Shown: positions 43,552-52,082 of the stretch, one piece after another
Layout: every line of letters begins with the position of its first letter
Numbering within the stretch: position 1 is the first letter of the stretch
Assembly (NCBI RefSeq): GCF_042683405.1
Contig: NZ_JBHUJS010000003.1
Span: 124,001 to 188,000 of the forward strand
Source of the DNA: Telluria sp042683405
Lineage (GTDB): Bacteria > Pseudomonadota > Gammaproteobacteria > Burkholderiales > Burkholderiaceae_D
Length of the DNA stretch: 64,000 bases
Direction: 5' to 3'
Position numbers and translations under genes: made by a program
Notes under the pieces: generated by a model
Told to the model about the DNA's origin: nothing
Databases searched by the model: none
Seen by the model: the letters and a program-made list of their open reading frames with translations, nothing else

Positions 43552-43689
43552 TCAGATGAAGTCGGCGAGTTCGGGCCACGTCATGGTCGCCCACACGATC
43601 AGCGCAATGAACGCCACCGCTCCCAGGCAGGCCAGCAGCAACAGGTCGAACCTGGGCGAGTCGCCCCGCTTTTTCTTATCTTTGCTCAT
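43552..43689 (-). CDS. Small single-span membrane protein
   Basis: A 45-residue frame: a Lys-rich start (MSKDKKKRGDSPRFD), one strong hydrophobic helix (LLLLACLGAVAFIALIVWAT, ~16-35) and a short acidic tail. It is divergent from xdhC with only 21 bp between the two ATGs. The organisation of charged residues around one helix supports a real small protein; function unknown. A longer frame through the region is only a shadow of xdhC. Confidence 0.55.
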   Translation of the reverse strand: MSKDKKKRGDSPRFDLLLLACLGAVAFIALIVWATMTWPELADFI

Positions 43690-43710
43690 GCCCGGTAGTA
43701 TATTCGATCC

Positions 43711-44685
43711 ATGGACAGCATCGACCTCGAGGTTCTGAAAGCGGCCAGCGCCTGGATCGACGCTGGCCAGCGCTGCCTGCTGGTCACGGTGGTGCGGACC
43801 TGGGGATCGAGCCCGCGTCCCGCCGGCGCCCTGCTCGCGATCTGCGAGGACGGCCGCGTTAGCGGCTCCGTTTCCGGCGGCTGCATCGAGGACGACCTGA
43901 TCGAGCGCGTGCGCTGCGAAGGCATTACCCGCACCCGGCCCGAGCTGGTCACTTATGGCATCACCGCCGACGAGGCGCACCGCTTCGGCCTGCCCTGCGG
44001 CGGCACCATCGAACTGGCGCTGGAGCCACTGGGCGCCGCCAGCCGCATCGCGGAACTGCTCGCACTGCTGGAAGGCCATCAGCTGGTCGCGCGCCGGCTC
44101 GACATGGAAACAGGCGCGGTTACGCTGGATGCGGCGGGCGCCGGCGACGTGCTGCGGATGCAGGACGGCGTGCTGACGACCGTGCACGGCCCGCGCTGGC
44201 GCCTGCTGGTCATCGGGGCCGGACAGCTCTCGCGCATCCTCGCGCAGATCGCCAGCGCCATGGACTACCACGTCACCGTCTGCGACCCGCGCGAAGACTA
44301 CCGCGCCAGCTGGAACCTGCCGGGCATCGAACCCGTGCATGCGATGCCGGACGACCTGGTGCTGGAGATGCGGCTCGATGCGCGCAGCGCCGTGGTCGCG
44401 CTGACGCACGACCCCAAGCTGGACGACCTGGCCTTGATGGAAGCCTTGAAATCCGACGCCTTCTACGTCGGCGCCATCGGCTCGCGCGCGAACAACGCGC
44501 GGCGGCGCGAACGCCTGCGCGAGTTCGACCTCACGCCGGCACAGATCGCGCGCCTGCATGGGCCGATCGGCCTGTACATCGGCAGCAAGACACCACCCGA
44601 GATCGCGATTTCGATCATGGCCGAGATGACCGCCATCCGTAACGGCGTGCCGCAGTCGCTGCGCGTCCCCCACGCCGCGGCATAG
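43711..44685 (+). CDS. XdhC/CoxF family Mo-hydroxylase maturation factor
   Basis: A 324-residue protein with an N-terminal XdhC_CoxI domain (VVRTWGSSPRPAGA ~27, SGSVSGGCIEDDLIE ~51) and a C-terminal Rossmann domain (LVIGAGQLSRILAQ ~168, YVGAIGSRANNARRRERL ~252). XdhC inserts sulfurated Moco into xanthine dehydrogenase-type enzymes. No xdhA/B is in the window, but Moco genes lie 30 kb away. The partner enzyme is unknown. Confidence 0.9.
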   Translation: MDSIDLEVLKAASAWIDAGQRCLLVTVVRTWGSSPRPAGALLAICEDGRVSGSVSGGCIEDDLIERVRCEGITRTRPELVTYGITADEAHRFGLPCGGTIELALEPLGAASRIAELLALLEGHQLVARRLDMETGAVTLDAAGAGDVLRMQDGVLTTVHGPRWRLLVIGAGQLSRILAQIASAMDYHVTVCDPREDYRASWNLPGIEPVHAMPDDLVLEMRLDARSAVVALTHDPKLDDLALMEALKSDAFYVGAIGSRANNARRRERLREFDLTPAQIARLHGPIGLYIGSKTPPEIAISIMAEMTAIRNGVPQSLRVPHAAA

Positions 44686-44696
44686 GGGACTGCCGC

Positions 44697-45086
44697 CTAC
44701 GCCAGCACGCCGTCGCGTTCGGGCTGGTAGACGATATCGAGCACCCTGACGACCAGCGGGCCGTTCGGCCCCGCCCATTCGATGCTGCTTCCCACCGCCA
44801 GCCCCAGCAACGCACTGCCGACCGGCGACAGCACCGAGATCGTGTTGTCGCCCGCTTCGCGCGGATACACGAGCGTCATGCAGAACGCTTCCCCGTCGTG
44901 GCCAAGGGAAAAGCGGACCGTGGAGTTCATGGTGACGACGACCGGCGGCACCTCGTCGCCGTCGACCAGCTCGGCCCGTTCCAGCTCGCCCAGCAGGCCT
45001 TCGCAATGGGCGGTGGGCGGCAGCGAATCGATCAGCGCGATCAGGCGCTCGAAGTCACGGGTGGTGACGATGATTTCGGGTTTCAT
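44697..45086 (-). CDS. rnk: Regulator of nucleoside diphosphate kinase (Rnk), GreA/GreB C-domain family
   Basis: A 129-residue protein: a short N-terminal helical part and a GreA-like FKBP-type C-terminal domain (NTISVLSPVGSALLGLAVGS, ~85-104, then a WAGPNGPLVVRVLDIVYQPE end). It is an RNA-polymerase-binding Rnk homolog. The start at 45086 follows a GGAAGGA ribosome-binding site; the upstream extension of the frame lacks family features. It ends 11 bp from the convergent xdhC. Confidence 0.92.
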   Translation of the reverse strand: MKPEIIVTTRDFERLIALIDSLPPTAHCEGLLGELERAELVDGDEVPPVVVTMNSTVRFSLGHDGEAFCMTLVYPREAGDNTISVLSPVGSALLGLAVGSSIEWAGPNGPLVVRVLDIVYQPERDGVLA

Positions 45087-45541
45087 GTTGTTCCTTCCAA
45101 ATGTGCCAGGAGCGGACGCTCGAACGCGTGCCCGCTGGCGGATCAAAGACTGACGGTTCGGATGGAGGTGGCTCGGGAGAGGTGACAGGCGGGTGCCCGT
45201 TTTCCGCTCACCGAGCCTGGAAAAGCCAGGCGAGATCGCGGCTCGAGCATTGCGCTCGGCGCGCGCCTGCAACGGTGGTTCCGGCTGGGGAGATGGACGC
45301 GCGGGCGCCTTCCGCGGTGTGCGGATGCAGGGCGTGGCAATGGCGGATGCGCGGCGCGGTCATGTGGTGAGTATAACCCCGTCCGTGCGGGGAGGACAGC
45401 GCCTGGCGGAATCGGCCCAAACATGGCCGATTCCGCCACCGTGGCTTTAAAAGCAAGATGCGGGGAGCGGGGGCCGGCCGGGCGTGCGATACTTGCTGGC
45501 TCCTGCGGGGACAGGCCCCGGCTACCAAACCACACCGACAC
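45087..45541. other. 455-bp gene-free stretch between divergent rnk and the EamA gene
   Basis: It holds a GGCGGAATCGGCC palindrome (45404-45438) and otherwise GC-rich sequence in which I see no supported gene. The frames reading through it are shadows or unsupported extensions. Confidence 0.5.
45404..45438. repeat. TGGCGGAATCGGCC palindrome, copy 2
   Basis: Perfect 14-bp arms (45404-45417, 45425-45438) with a 7-nt loop CAAACAT. The arms are identical to those of copy 1 at 17930. Confidence 0.88.
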
Positions 45542-46432
45542 ATGAATACCGCCAATTTCCTGCGACTGATCCTGCTGGCTGCCATCTGGGGCGGCTCTTT
45601 CCTCTTCATGCGCATCAGCGCGCCGGTGCTCGGGCCGGCGGTGCTGATCGAATACCGGGTCGCGTTCGCGGCGGTGTTCCTCGCCATCGTGGGCTACTTC
45701 CTCAACAGGCGGCTCGACCTGCGCGCGCACTGGAAGCATTACCTGATGCTGGGCTTCTTCAATTCCGCCCTGCCCTTCCTGCTGTTTGCGTATGCGGCGT
45801 CGACGCTGTCCGCCTCCGTGCTGTCGGTGCTGAACGCCACGGCGCCGATGTTCGGCGCGCTGATCGGCGCCGTGTGGGGTCGCCAGGGCATCAAGATGCG
45901 CACCACGCTCGGGCTGGCGATGGGCACCGCCGGCGTGGCGCTGCTGGTCGGCTTTGACGATGTCAGCAAGCTCCCCGGCGCGGGCATCGCCATCGCCGCC
46001 GGCCTGGCGGCCGCGTTCTGCTACTCGGTGGCCAGCACTTACGCCAGGTCGGCCAAGGCGGTGGAACCATTCGCCAACGCGCATGGAAGCATGTGGGCCG
46101 CGACGCTGCTGGTCATTCCCGCGCTGCCGTTCTTCCCGTCGCCCGGCGAGCCGACAGCAGGCGTGATGGCAGCCGCGCTGGCCCTGGGCATCCTGTGCAG
46201 CGGCATCGCCTACCTGCTGTATTTCAAGCTGGTGGCCGATGTCGGCCCGACGTCGGCGCTGACGGTCACCTTCCTCAATCCCATCTTCGGCATCCTGTGG
46301 GGCGCGCTGTTCCTGCACGAGGTGATCGGCTGGCACACCATCGCCGGCTCGGCCATCGTGATCGGCGGCACCATGCTGGTGACGGGCTTCAAGCCGCGCT
46401 TCGGACGGACGGCTGCGGCGGCCGCGCGCTGA
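45542..46432 (+). CDS. EamA/DMT family transporter
   Basis: A 296-residue inner-membrane protein with ten hydrophobic helices forming two EamA halves (first half LRLILLAAIWGGSFLFMRIS at ~7; second half from ~150, ending SALTVTFLNPIFGILWGALF and AGSAIVIGGTML). Drug/metabolite exporter family; substrate unknown. The stop shares a base with the alkA-like start (TGATG), so the two genes are translationally coupled. Confidence 0.92.
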   Translation: MNTANFLRLILLAAIWGGSFLFMRISAPVLGPAVLIEYRVAFAAVFLAIVGYFLNRRLDLRAHWKHYLMLGFFNSALPFLLFAYAASTLSASVLSVLNATAPMFGALIGAVWGRQGIKMRTTLGLAMGTAGVALLVGFDDVSKLPGAGIAIAAGLAAAFCYSVASTYARSAKAVEPFANAHGSMWAATLLVIPALPFFPSPGEPTAGVMAAALALGILCSGIAYLLYFKLVADVGPTSALTVTFLNPIFGILWGALFLHEVIGWHTIAGSAIVIGGTMLVTGFKPRFGRTAAAAAR

Positions 46433-47301
46433 TGGCCGTCCGCCGCATCGCGCTGCCGCCGGGCTACCGGAAGCAGGATGTCCTCGCCTTCCACAGCCGC
46501 GACGCCGAAGGCATTGCGGAGCAGGTCACGCAGGAGCGCCTGCGCAAGGCCGTCCTGCTCGGCGGTACGCCGGTGCTGCTCGATGTGACATTCGGCGATG
46601 CCGAGGCGGTCTGCGAAGTGGCATCCGATTGCGCGCTCGATGCCGCACAGGAGGCGATGGTGGACGACGCGCTCCTGAACATCCTGGGCCTGCGCATCGA
46701 CCCGGACCGCTTCCTGGAGTTCGCCAGGGCCGACCCGGTGCTGGGGCCGCTCGCGCGCCGGCATGCGGGACTGCGCATCGTACAGTCGGCCACCGTGTTC
46801 GAGGCGCTGACCTGGGCCGTCATCGGCCAGCAGATCAACCTGACCTTCGCGATCGCGCTGCGGCGCACCTTCATCCAGCAGGCCGGCCGTGCGCACAGCG
46901 GCGGGCTGCTCTGCTATCCGGAGGCCGCCGACGTCGCGAGGCTGGACGTGGAGGACCTCACCACCCGCAAGTTCTCGCGCTCGAAAGCGGAAACGCTGAT
47001 CAGGCTTGCCACGCTGGTCGCCGAAGGCGGGCTGTCGCTGGAGCGCACGGGCGACGTCGAGCGCACCAGCGCGGCACTGCTGGCGGTGAAGGGCATCGGG
47101 CCGTGGACGGTCAACTATGCGCTGCTGCGCGGGTTCGGCTACGGGGATTGCTCGCTGCATGGGGATGTGGCGGTGCGCAGCGCGCTGCAGAAGCTGCTGG
47201 GAACGGCGGAGAAGCCGTCGATTGCGGAGGCGGAACGCTGGCTGGCGGGCTATGCGCCGCATCGCACCATGGTGGCGGCCCATCTGTGGGCGAGCCTCTG
47301 A
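46432..47301 (+). CDS. alkA: DNA-3-methyladenine glycosylase II (AlkA type, without Ada part)
   Basis: Base-excision glycosylase removing alkylated purines. In the 289-residue protein an N-terminal AlkA_N-like beta domain (~5-110) is followed by a HhH-GPD domain: FEALTWAVIGQQINL at ~123, the hairpin VKGIGPWTVNYALLRGFGYG at ~221 and the catalytic Asp in DCSLHGDVAVRSAL at ~242. There is no Ada methyltransferase domain. Start-stop overlap with the EamA gene. Confidence 0.9.
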   Translation: MAVRRIALPPGYRKQDVLAFHSRDAEGIAEQVTQERLRKAVLLGGTPVLLDVTFGDAEAVCEVASDCALDAAQEAMVDDALLNILGLRIDPDRFLEFARADPVLGPLARRHAGLRIVQSATVFEALTWAVIGQQINLTFAIALRRTFIQQAGRAHSGGLLCYPEAADVARLDVEDLTTRKFSRSKAETLIRLATLVAEGGLSLERTGDVERTSAALLAVKGIGPWTVNYALLRGFGYGDCSLHGDVAVRSALQKLLGTAEKPSIAEAERWLAGYAPHRTMVAAHLWASL

Positions 47302-47307
47302 GCCGCA

Positions 47308-47425
47308 GGGGACTGTCCCTGAAAGCCGCTGAGCGGGCAGTACCGTCCCCAGCTTTTTAATAAGCTCAGAGGCTAAGCACGCTAAAAAGCTGGGGACAGT
47401 CCCCTGCGGGGACAGTCCCCAAACC
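47308..47425. repeat. Composite GGGGACTGTCCC repeat cluster with a large inverted repeat
   Basis: GGGGACTGTCCC, then an unit CCGCTGAGCGGGCAGTACCG (TCCCC follows), then facing arms GTCCCCAGCTTTTTA / TAAAAAGCTGGGGAC, and two further CAGTCCCC units. It lies between alkA and the terminator of tRNA-fMet. The inverted arms could also form a bidirectional terminator. Confidence 0.85.
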
Positions 47426-47432
47426 CCAAACG

Positions 47433-47469
47433 AAAAAGCCGCTGGCCTCGTTTGAGAGCCAGCGGCTTT
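47433..47469 (-). terminator. Terminator of the tRNA-fMet transcript
   Basis: A 12-bp stem (AAAGCCGCTGGC / GCCAGCGGCTTT), 11-nt loop. On the minus strand it ends in a T-run, directly after the tRNA. Confidence 0.88.
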
Positions 47470-47475
47470 GGAATC

Positions 47476-47552
47476 TGGTTGCGGGGACAGGATTTGAACC
47501 TGTGACCTTCGGGTTATGAGCCCGACGAGCTGCCAGACTGCTCCACCCCGCG
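47476..47552 (-). tRNA. Initiator tRNA-fMet (anticodon CAT)
   Basis: A 77-nt cloverleaf on the minus strand, with CCA encoded (complement at 47476-47478). The anticodon CAT is at 47518-47516. Initiator features are present: unpaired C1 with A72, and three G-C pairs (GGG/CCC) in the anticodon stem. The 5' half, CGCGGGGTGGAGCAG, is nearly that of E. coli tRNA-fMet. Confidence 0.96.
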
Positions 47553-47714
47553 TCTGATACGAAGTATTATACGCAGCTTTCCCGCTTTAGGCAAACTTAA
47601 TCCCATTTACTTGTGCGATTGCAGCAGGCCATGCACGATAACGCGGCCGTGGCGGTGCGTCATCGCAGTGCGGAAACGGTGTAAAGTGAAGTCCTCATTC
47701 CACAAAGCCGATTT

Positions 47715-48290
47715 ATGAAATTCTGTTCCGAGTGTGCCCACCCTGTCGCCCTGGCCATCCCCGAAGGCGACAACCGGCCACGCTACGTGTGCGCGCAATG
47801 CAGCGCGATCCACTACCAGAACCCCAAGCTGGTGGTCGGCTCGGTTCCGGTATGGGAGCAGGACGGGCCGCTGAAGGTGCTGCTGTGCCGCCGCGCGATC
47901 GAACCGCGCTATGGCTACTGGACGCTGCCCGCCGGCTTCATGGAAAACGAGGAAACCACCGGGCAGGCCGCCGTGCGCGAGACGGAAGAAGAAGCCGGCG
48001 CGCGCATCGAGCTCGGCAGCCTGTTTACGCTGCTGAACGTGGCGCAGGTCCACCAGGTGCACCTGTTCTACCTCGCGCGCCTGCTGGACCTGGACTTCGA
48101 GGCGGGCGTCGAGTCGCTGGAAGTGCGCCTCTTCGCCGAGTCCGAGATCCCGTGGGACGAGCTGGCCTTCCCCACCATCCGCAAGACGCTCGAGCTGTTC
48201 TTCGAAGACCGCACCCGCATGCGCGAAGGCGGCGTGCACGGCTTCTACAGCCACGACATCGTGCGCCCCATGCGCTCCGCGGGCGCCTGA
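47715..48290 (+). CDS. Nudix hydrolase with N-terminal zinc ribbon
   Basis: A 191-residue protein. CSEC...CAQC at ~4-29 forms a zinc ribbon. The Nudix box GFMENEETTGQAAVRETEEE (then AGA, ~76-98) is complete, so it is expected to cleave a nucleoside diphosphate linked to another group in a Mg2+-dependent way. The substrate cannot be told. It lies 9 bp before aat. Confidence 0.92.
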   Translation: MKFCSECAHPVALAIPEGDNRPRYVCAQCSAIHYQNPKLVVGSVPVWEQDGPLKVLLCRRAIEPRYGYWTLPAGFMENEETTGQAAVRETEEEAGARIELGSLFTLLNVAQVHQVHLFYLARLLDLDFEAGVESLEVRLFAESEIPWDELAFPTIRKTLELFFEDRTRMREGGVHGFYSHDIVRPMRSAGA

Positions 48291-48299
48291 TCACGCATC

Positions 48300-49109
48300 A
48301 TGATCCCCTGGCTCGAATCCAACACCCCGTTCCCGGACGTGTCGCAGGCGCTGACCGTCGACGCGCCCGGGCTGCTGGCGGCGGGCGCGGACCTGTCCCC
48401 GCAGCGGCTGCTGGCCGCCTACCGCCAGGGCATCTTCCCGTGGTTCTCCGAGGGCCAGCCGATCCTCTGGTGGAGCACCGATCCGCGCATGGTGCTCAAG
48501 ACCGGTGACTTCCACGTTTCGTCCAGCCTGCGCAAGACGCTGCGCAAGGTCGAGCGCAGCATGCGCGAAGGCGGCCCGTGGCAGCTGAAGTTCGACAGCG
48601 CCTTCGAGCAGGTGATGCGCGCCTGCGCCGAACCGCGCCGCGACGGGCCGGGCACCTGGATCTCCGAGGAGATCGTGGCCGGCTACACCGCCTTGCACCG
48701 GATGGGCTACGCGCACTCGTCCGAGCTGTGGCACGAGGGCGAACTGGTGGGCGGCGCCTATGGCGTGTCGATCGGCGCCATGTTCTACGGCGAGTCGATG
48801 TTCGCGCGCGTGCCGGACGGCTCCAAGGTGGCGCTGGCGCACCTGGTCGGCTTCCTGCGCATGCACGGCGTGATGATGATCGACTGTCAACAGGAGACCG
48901 CACACCTCGCCTCGCTGGGCGCCGCGCCGATCCCGCGCCGCGAATTCCTGGCGCACCTGCGGCAGGCCATCGCCGCGCCCCAGATCGTCGACTGGGACAG
49001 CCCGCCTTCCCTGCTCCCCGCGCACGCGGCGGTCCAGGCCGGGTTGAGCGAAGCCCAGGACCGGGGCGCTGCGCAGGCTCAGTATGGATCCCCGCCCGCG
49101 CGGGGATGA
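48300..49109 (+). CDS. aat: Leucyl/phenylalanyl-tRNA-protein transferase
   Basis: Adds Leu or Phe from tRNA to N-terminal Arg/Lys of proteins, feeding the bacterial N-end rule (ClpS/ClpAP). The 269-residue protein shows FPWFSEGQPILWWSTDPRMV at ~43, GTWISEEIVAGYTALHRMGY at ~118, GGAYGVSIGAMFYGESMF at ~150 and DCQQETAHLASLGA at ~195. The last ~12 residues and the stop codon are encoded by a dispersed GGGGATCC repeat. bpt follows, completing the N-end rule pair. Confidence 0.95.
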   Translation: MIPWLESNTPFPDVSQALTVDAPGLLAAGADLSPQRLLAAYRQGIFPWFSEGQPILWWSTDPRMVLKTGDFHVSSSLRKTLRKVERSMREGGPWQLKFDSAFEQVMRACAEPRRDGPGTWISEEIVAGYTALHRMGYAHSSELWHEGELVGGAYGVSIGAMFYGESMFARVPDGSKVALAHLVGFLRMHGVMMIDCQQETAHLASLGAAPIPRREFLAHLRQAIAAPQIVDWDSPPSLLPAHAAVQAGLSEAQDRGAAQAQYGSPPARG

Positions 49110-49112
49110 TGC
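49077..49112. repeat. GGGGATCC dispersed repeat overlapping the end of aat
   Basis: GCTCAGTATGGATCCCCGCC then CGCGCGGGGATGATG matches the right half of the elements at 6998 and 28890. The aat stop (TGA 49107-49109) lies inside it. Confidence 0.8.
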
Positions 49113-49199
49113 GGCGCCACGGATGAGTGCGCGCGCACCATCGACATCCCAAACTTTGGCTACAATGGACTCCAGCCAGTCAGCCCTGGGGACGCACGC

Positions 49200-49934
49200 A
49201 TGACGCACCTGAACGACCTGCCCTTCTCGACGCTGCAGTTCTACATCACGGCACCTTATGCGTGCAGTTACCTCGACACGCGCCAGGCGCGTTCGCAAGT
49301 CGCCACGCCCTCGCACCTGATCAACGCGGACGTCTATTCCGAACTGGTGCGCAACGGCTTTCGCCGCAGCGGCATCTTTACCTACCGCCCCAACTGCGAC
49401 GGCTGCCACGCCTGCATCCCGGTGCGCGTGTGCGCGCTCCAGTACCAGCCCAACCGCGCCCAAAAGCGGGCCTGGACGCGCCACGAAAAGCTGCGCCCAA
49501 TGATCGCCACGCTTGGATTTTCCGACGAGCACTACGCCCTGTACCTGCGTTACCAGACCACCCGCCATATCGGCGGCGGCATGGACCAGGACAGCCGCGA
49601 CCAGTATGCGCAGTTCCTGCTCCAGAGCCGCGTCAACACGCGCCTGGTCGAGTTCCGCGAGCCGGACGGCACCTTGCGCATGGTCTCGATCATCGACGTG
49701 CTGTCGGACGGCCTGTCGTCCGTGTACACCTTCTTCGACCCCGACGTGCCGGGCGCCTCGTTCGGCACCTACAACGTGATGTGGCAGATCGCGCAGGCGC
49801 GCGAACTGGGCCTGCCCTACGTCTACCTGGGCTACTGGATCGAACACAGCCAGAAGATGTCCTACAAGATCAACTTCCGCCCGCTCGAAGCGCGGCAGGA
49901 CGGGCGCTGGAGCGTGGTGTCGGCCGCACGGTAA
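49200..49934 (+). CDS. bpt: Aspartate/glutamate leucyltransferase (Bpt)
   Basis: Transfers Leu to N-terminal Asp/Glu, the second N-end rule transferase. The 244-residue protein has the N-terminal cysteine cluster YRPNCDGCHACIPVRV (~62-77), YQPNRAQKRAWTRHE (~84), and a GNAT-like C-terminal part with FFDPDVPGASFGTYNVMWQI (~178) and YLGYWIEHSQKMSYKINFRP (~205). It lies downstream of aat and 30 bp before pyrD. Confidence 0.95.
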   Translation: MTHLNDLPFSTLQFYITAPYACSYLDTRQARSQVATPSHLINADVYSELVRNGFRRSGIFTYRPNCDGCHACIPVRVCALQYQPNRAQKRAWTRHEKLRPMIATLGFSDEHYALYLRYQTTRHIGGGMDQDSRDQYAQFLLQSRVNTRLVEFREPDGTLRMVSIIDVLSDGLSSVYTFFDPDVPGASFGTYNVMWQIAQARELGLPYVYLGYWIEHSQKMSYKINFRPLEARQDGRWSVVSAAR

Positions 49935-49964
49935 AATAGCGGGATTCCATCATCCCGCCCCGCC

Positions 49965-50999
49965 ATGTCCGACAAGCTCCTGTACGCCCTCGCCCGCCCG
50001 CTGCTGTTCTCGCTCGACGCCGAAACCGCGCACAACCTCACGCTTCCTGCCCTGCGCCGCGCCGCGTCGCTCGGCCTCACGCGCGCCTGCAGCAAGCCGG
50101 CGCCCGATCCGCGCACCGTGATGGGCATCGTGTTCCCGAACCCGGTGGGCCTGGCCGCCGGCCTGGACAAGGATGGCGCCTACATCGACGGCCTGGCCGC
50201 GCTGGGCTTCGGCTTCATCGAAGTGGGCACGGTCACCCCGCGCGCCCAACCGGGCAACGCCAAACCGCGCATGTTCCGCCTGCCTGCCGCCAACGCCATC
50301 ATCAACCGCATGGGCTTCAATAACGGCGGCGTGGACGCCTTCGTCGCCAACGTGCAGCGCTCGCGCTACTACCAGGAAGGCGGCGTGCTGGGCCTGAACA
50401 TCGGCAAGAACGCCGACACGCCGATCGAGCGCGCGGCGGACGACTACCTGGCCTGCCTGGAAAAGGTCTACCCGTACGCAACCTACGTCACGGTCAACAT
50501 CTCCTCGCCCAACACCAAGAACCTGCGCCAGCTGCAGGGCGCCTCCGAGCTGGATGCGCTGCTGTCGCAGCTCAAGGACGCGCAATCGCGCCTCGCGGAC
50601 AGGCACAAGCGCTACGTGCCGATCACGCTGAAGATCGCACCGGACATCGACGGCGACCAGATCAGGGAAATCGCGGGCGCGCTGCTGCGCCACAAGATCG
50701 ACGGCGTCATCGCCACCAACACGACCCTCTCGCGCACCGCCGTGCAGGGCATGCCGCATGGCGAGGAAGCGGGCGGCTTGTCGGGCGCGCCCGTGTTCGA
50801 ACTGTCGAACGCGGTCGTGGCAGGCCTCAAGCGCGAACTGGGCGACGCCATTCCGATCATCGGCGTGGGCGGCATCATGAAGGGCGAGGATGCGCGCGCG
50901 AAGATGGACGCGGGCGCGCAGCTGGTGCAGCTGTACAGCGGCCTGATTTACCGCGGCCCGGCGCTGGTGCGCGAGTGCGCCAGCGCGATCCGCCGCTAA
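49965..50999 (+). CDS. pyrD: Dihydroorotate dehydrogenase, quinone-dependent (class 2)
   Basis: Fourth step of pyrimidine synthesis, at the inner membrane with ubiquinone as acceptor. The 344-residue FMN TIM-barrel enzyme has an N-terminal membrane-associating helix (KLLYALARPLLFSLDAETAH, ~4-23), GLAAGLDKDGAYIDGLAALG at ~62, the catalytic-Ser region VTVNISSPNTKNLRQLQ at ~175 and IIGVGGIMKGEDARAKMDAG at ~300. Confidence 0.96.
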   Translation: MSDKLLYALARPLLFSLDAETAHNLTLPALRRAASLGLTRACSKPAPDPRTVMGIVFPNPVGLAAGLDKDGAYIDGLAALGFGFIEVGTVTPRAQPGNAKPRMFRLPAANAIINRMGFNNGGVDAFVANVQRSRYYQEGGVLGLNIGKNADTPIERAADDYLACLEKVYPYATYVTVNISSPNTKNLRQLQGASELDALLSQLKDAQSRLADRHKRYVPITLKIAPDIDGDQIREIAGALLRHKIDGVIATNTTLSRTAVQGMPHGEEAGGLSGAPVFELSNAVVAGLKRELGDAIPIIGVGGIMKGEDARAKMDAGAQLVQLYSGLIYRGPALVRECASAIRR

Positions 51000-51016
51000 C
51001 GCAAAGGGAGCACGCG

Positions 51017-52063
51017 ATGCAGCGCAACCGGCTTGGCGACACCGACCTTCACGTATCGAAGGTCTGCCTCGGCACGATGACCTTCGGCGAGCAGAATACC
51101 GAAGCGGACGCGCACAGCCAGCTCGACTTCGCGCTGGAGCGGGGCGTCAATTTCATCGATACCGCCGAAATGTATCCGGTGATGCCGCGCGCCGAAACGC
51201 AGGGATCGACCGAGCGCTTCATCGGCAGCTGGCTGAAGAAAAGCGGCCGCCGCGCCGACGTGGTGCTGGCCACCAAAGTCGCGGGACCGAATCCGTCCAT
51301 GCACTGGATCCGCGGCGGCCGCAACAACCTGGACGAGGCGAATATCCGCGCCGCCGTCGAAGCGAGCCTGCAGCGCCTGCAGACCGACTACATCGACCTG
51401 TACCAGCTGCACTGGCCGAGCCGCAACGCGCCGATCTTCGGCAACAACATGTTCGACCCGTCGAAGGAACGCGACAGCGTGCCGGTCGAAGCGACGCTGG
51501 AGGTGCTGGGCAAGCTGGTCGAAGAAGGAAAGATCCGCCACATCGGCGTATCGAACGAGACCTCATGGGGCGTGAGCGAATTCATCAAGCAGTCGGAGTC
51601 CAGGGGCCTGCCCCGCATTGCCACCATCCAGAACCTGTACAACCTGACCGCACGCGGCTTTGAGACCAGCCTGCTGGATGAGACCTGCTACCGCGAGCGC
51701 GTCAGCCTGCTGGCCTACAGCCCGCTCGCGTTCGGCCAGCTATCGGCAAAGTATCTCGACAACCCGAAGGCGCATGGCCGCCTGACGATCTTCCCGCCCG
51801 GCTGGAGCCCGCGCTACCTGCGCCCGGCTGTGCTGGCCGCCGCCGCCGAGTATGCGGCGCTGGCGCGCGCCAACGGCATGACGCCGGCCGCGATGGCGCT
51901 GGCGTGGTGCTACAGCCGCTGGTTCGTGGCCTCCACCATCATCGGCGCGACCACGCTGGCCCAGCTGGAAGAGAACATCGGCGCCGCGGACATCACGCTG
52001 GCGCCGGACCTCATCGGCGCCATCGACGCCATCCACGCCCGCCTGACCAACCCCGGCCAGTAG
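51017..52063 (+). CDS. tas: Aldo/keto reductase, Tas-like
   Basis: A 348-residue NADP(H)-dependent oxidoreductase. The catalytic residues appear in NFIDTAEMYP (Asp/Tyr, ~43-53), LATKVAG (Lys, ~80) and LYQLHWPSRN (His, ~135). SLLAYSPLAFGQLSAKYLDN lies near 232. Length and the MQRNRLGDTDLHVSKVCLGT start match E. coli Tas (346). The ATG at 51017 is preceded by AAGGGAG. It lies 17 bp after pyrD. Natural substrate unknown. Confidence 0.9.
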   Translation: MQRNRLGDTDLHVSKVCLGTMTFGEQNTEADAHSQLDFALERGVNFIDTAEMYPVMPRAETQGSTERFIGSWLKKSGRRADVVLATKVAGPNPSMHWIRGGRNNLDEANIRAAVEASLQRLQTDYIDLYQLHWPSRNAPIFGNNMFDPSKERDSVPVEATLEVLGKLVEEGKIRHIGVSNETSWGVSEFIKQSESRGLPRIATIQNLYNLTARGFETSLLDETCYRERVSLLAYSPLAFGQLSAKYLDNPKAHGRLTIFPPGWSPRYLRPAVLAAAAEYAALARANGMTPAAMALAWCYSRWFVASTIIGATTLAQLEENIGAADITLAPDLIGAIDAIHARLTNPGQ

Positions 52064-52082
52064 CTCGCCGCAGTCAGCTGCC

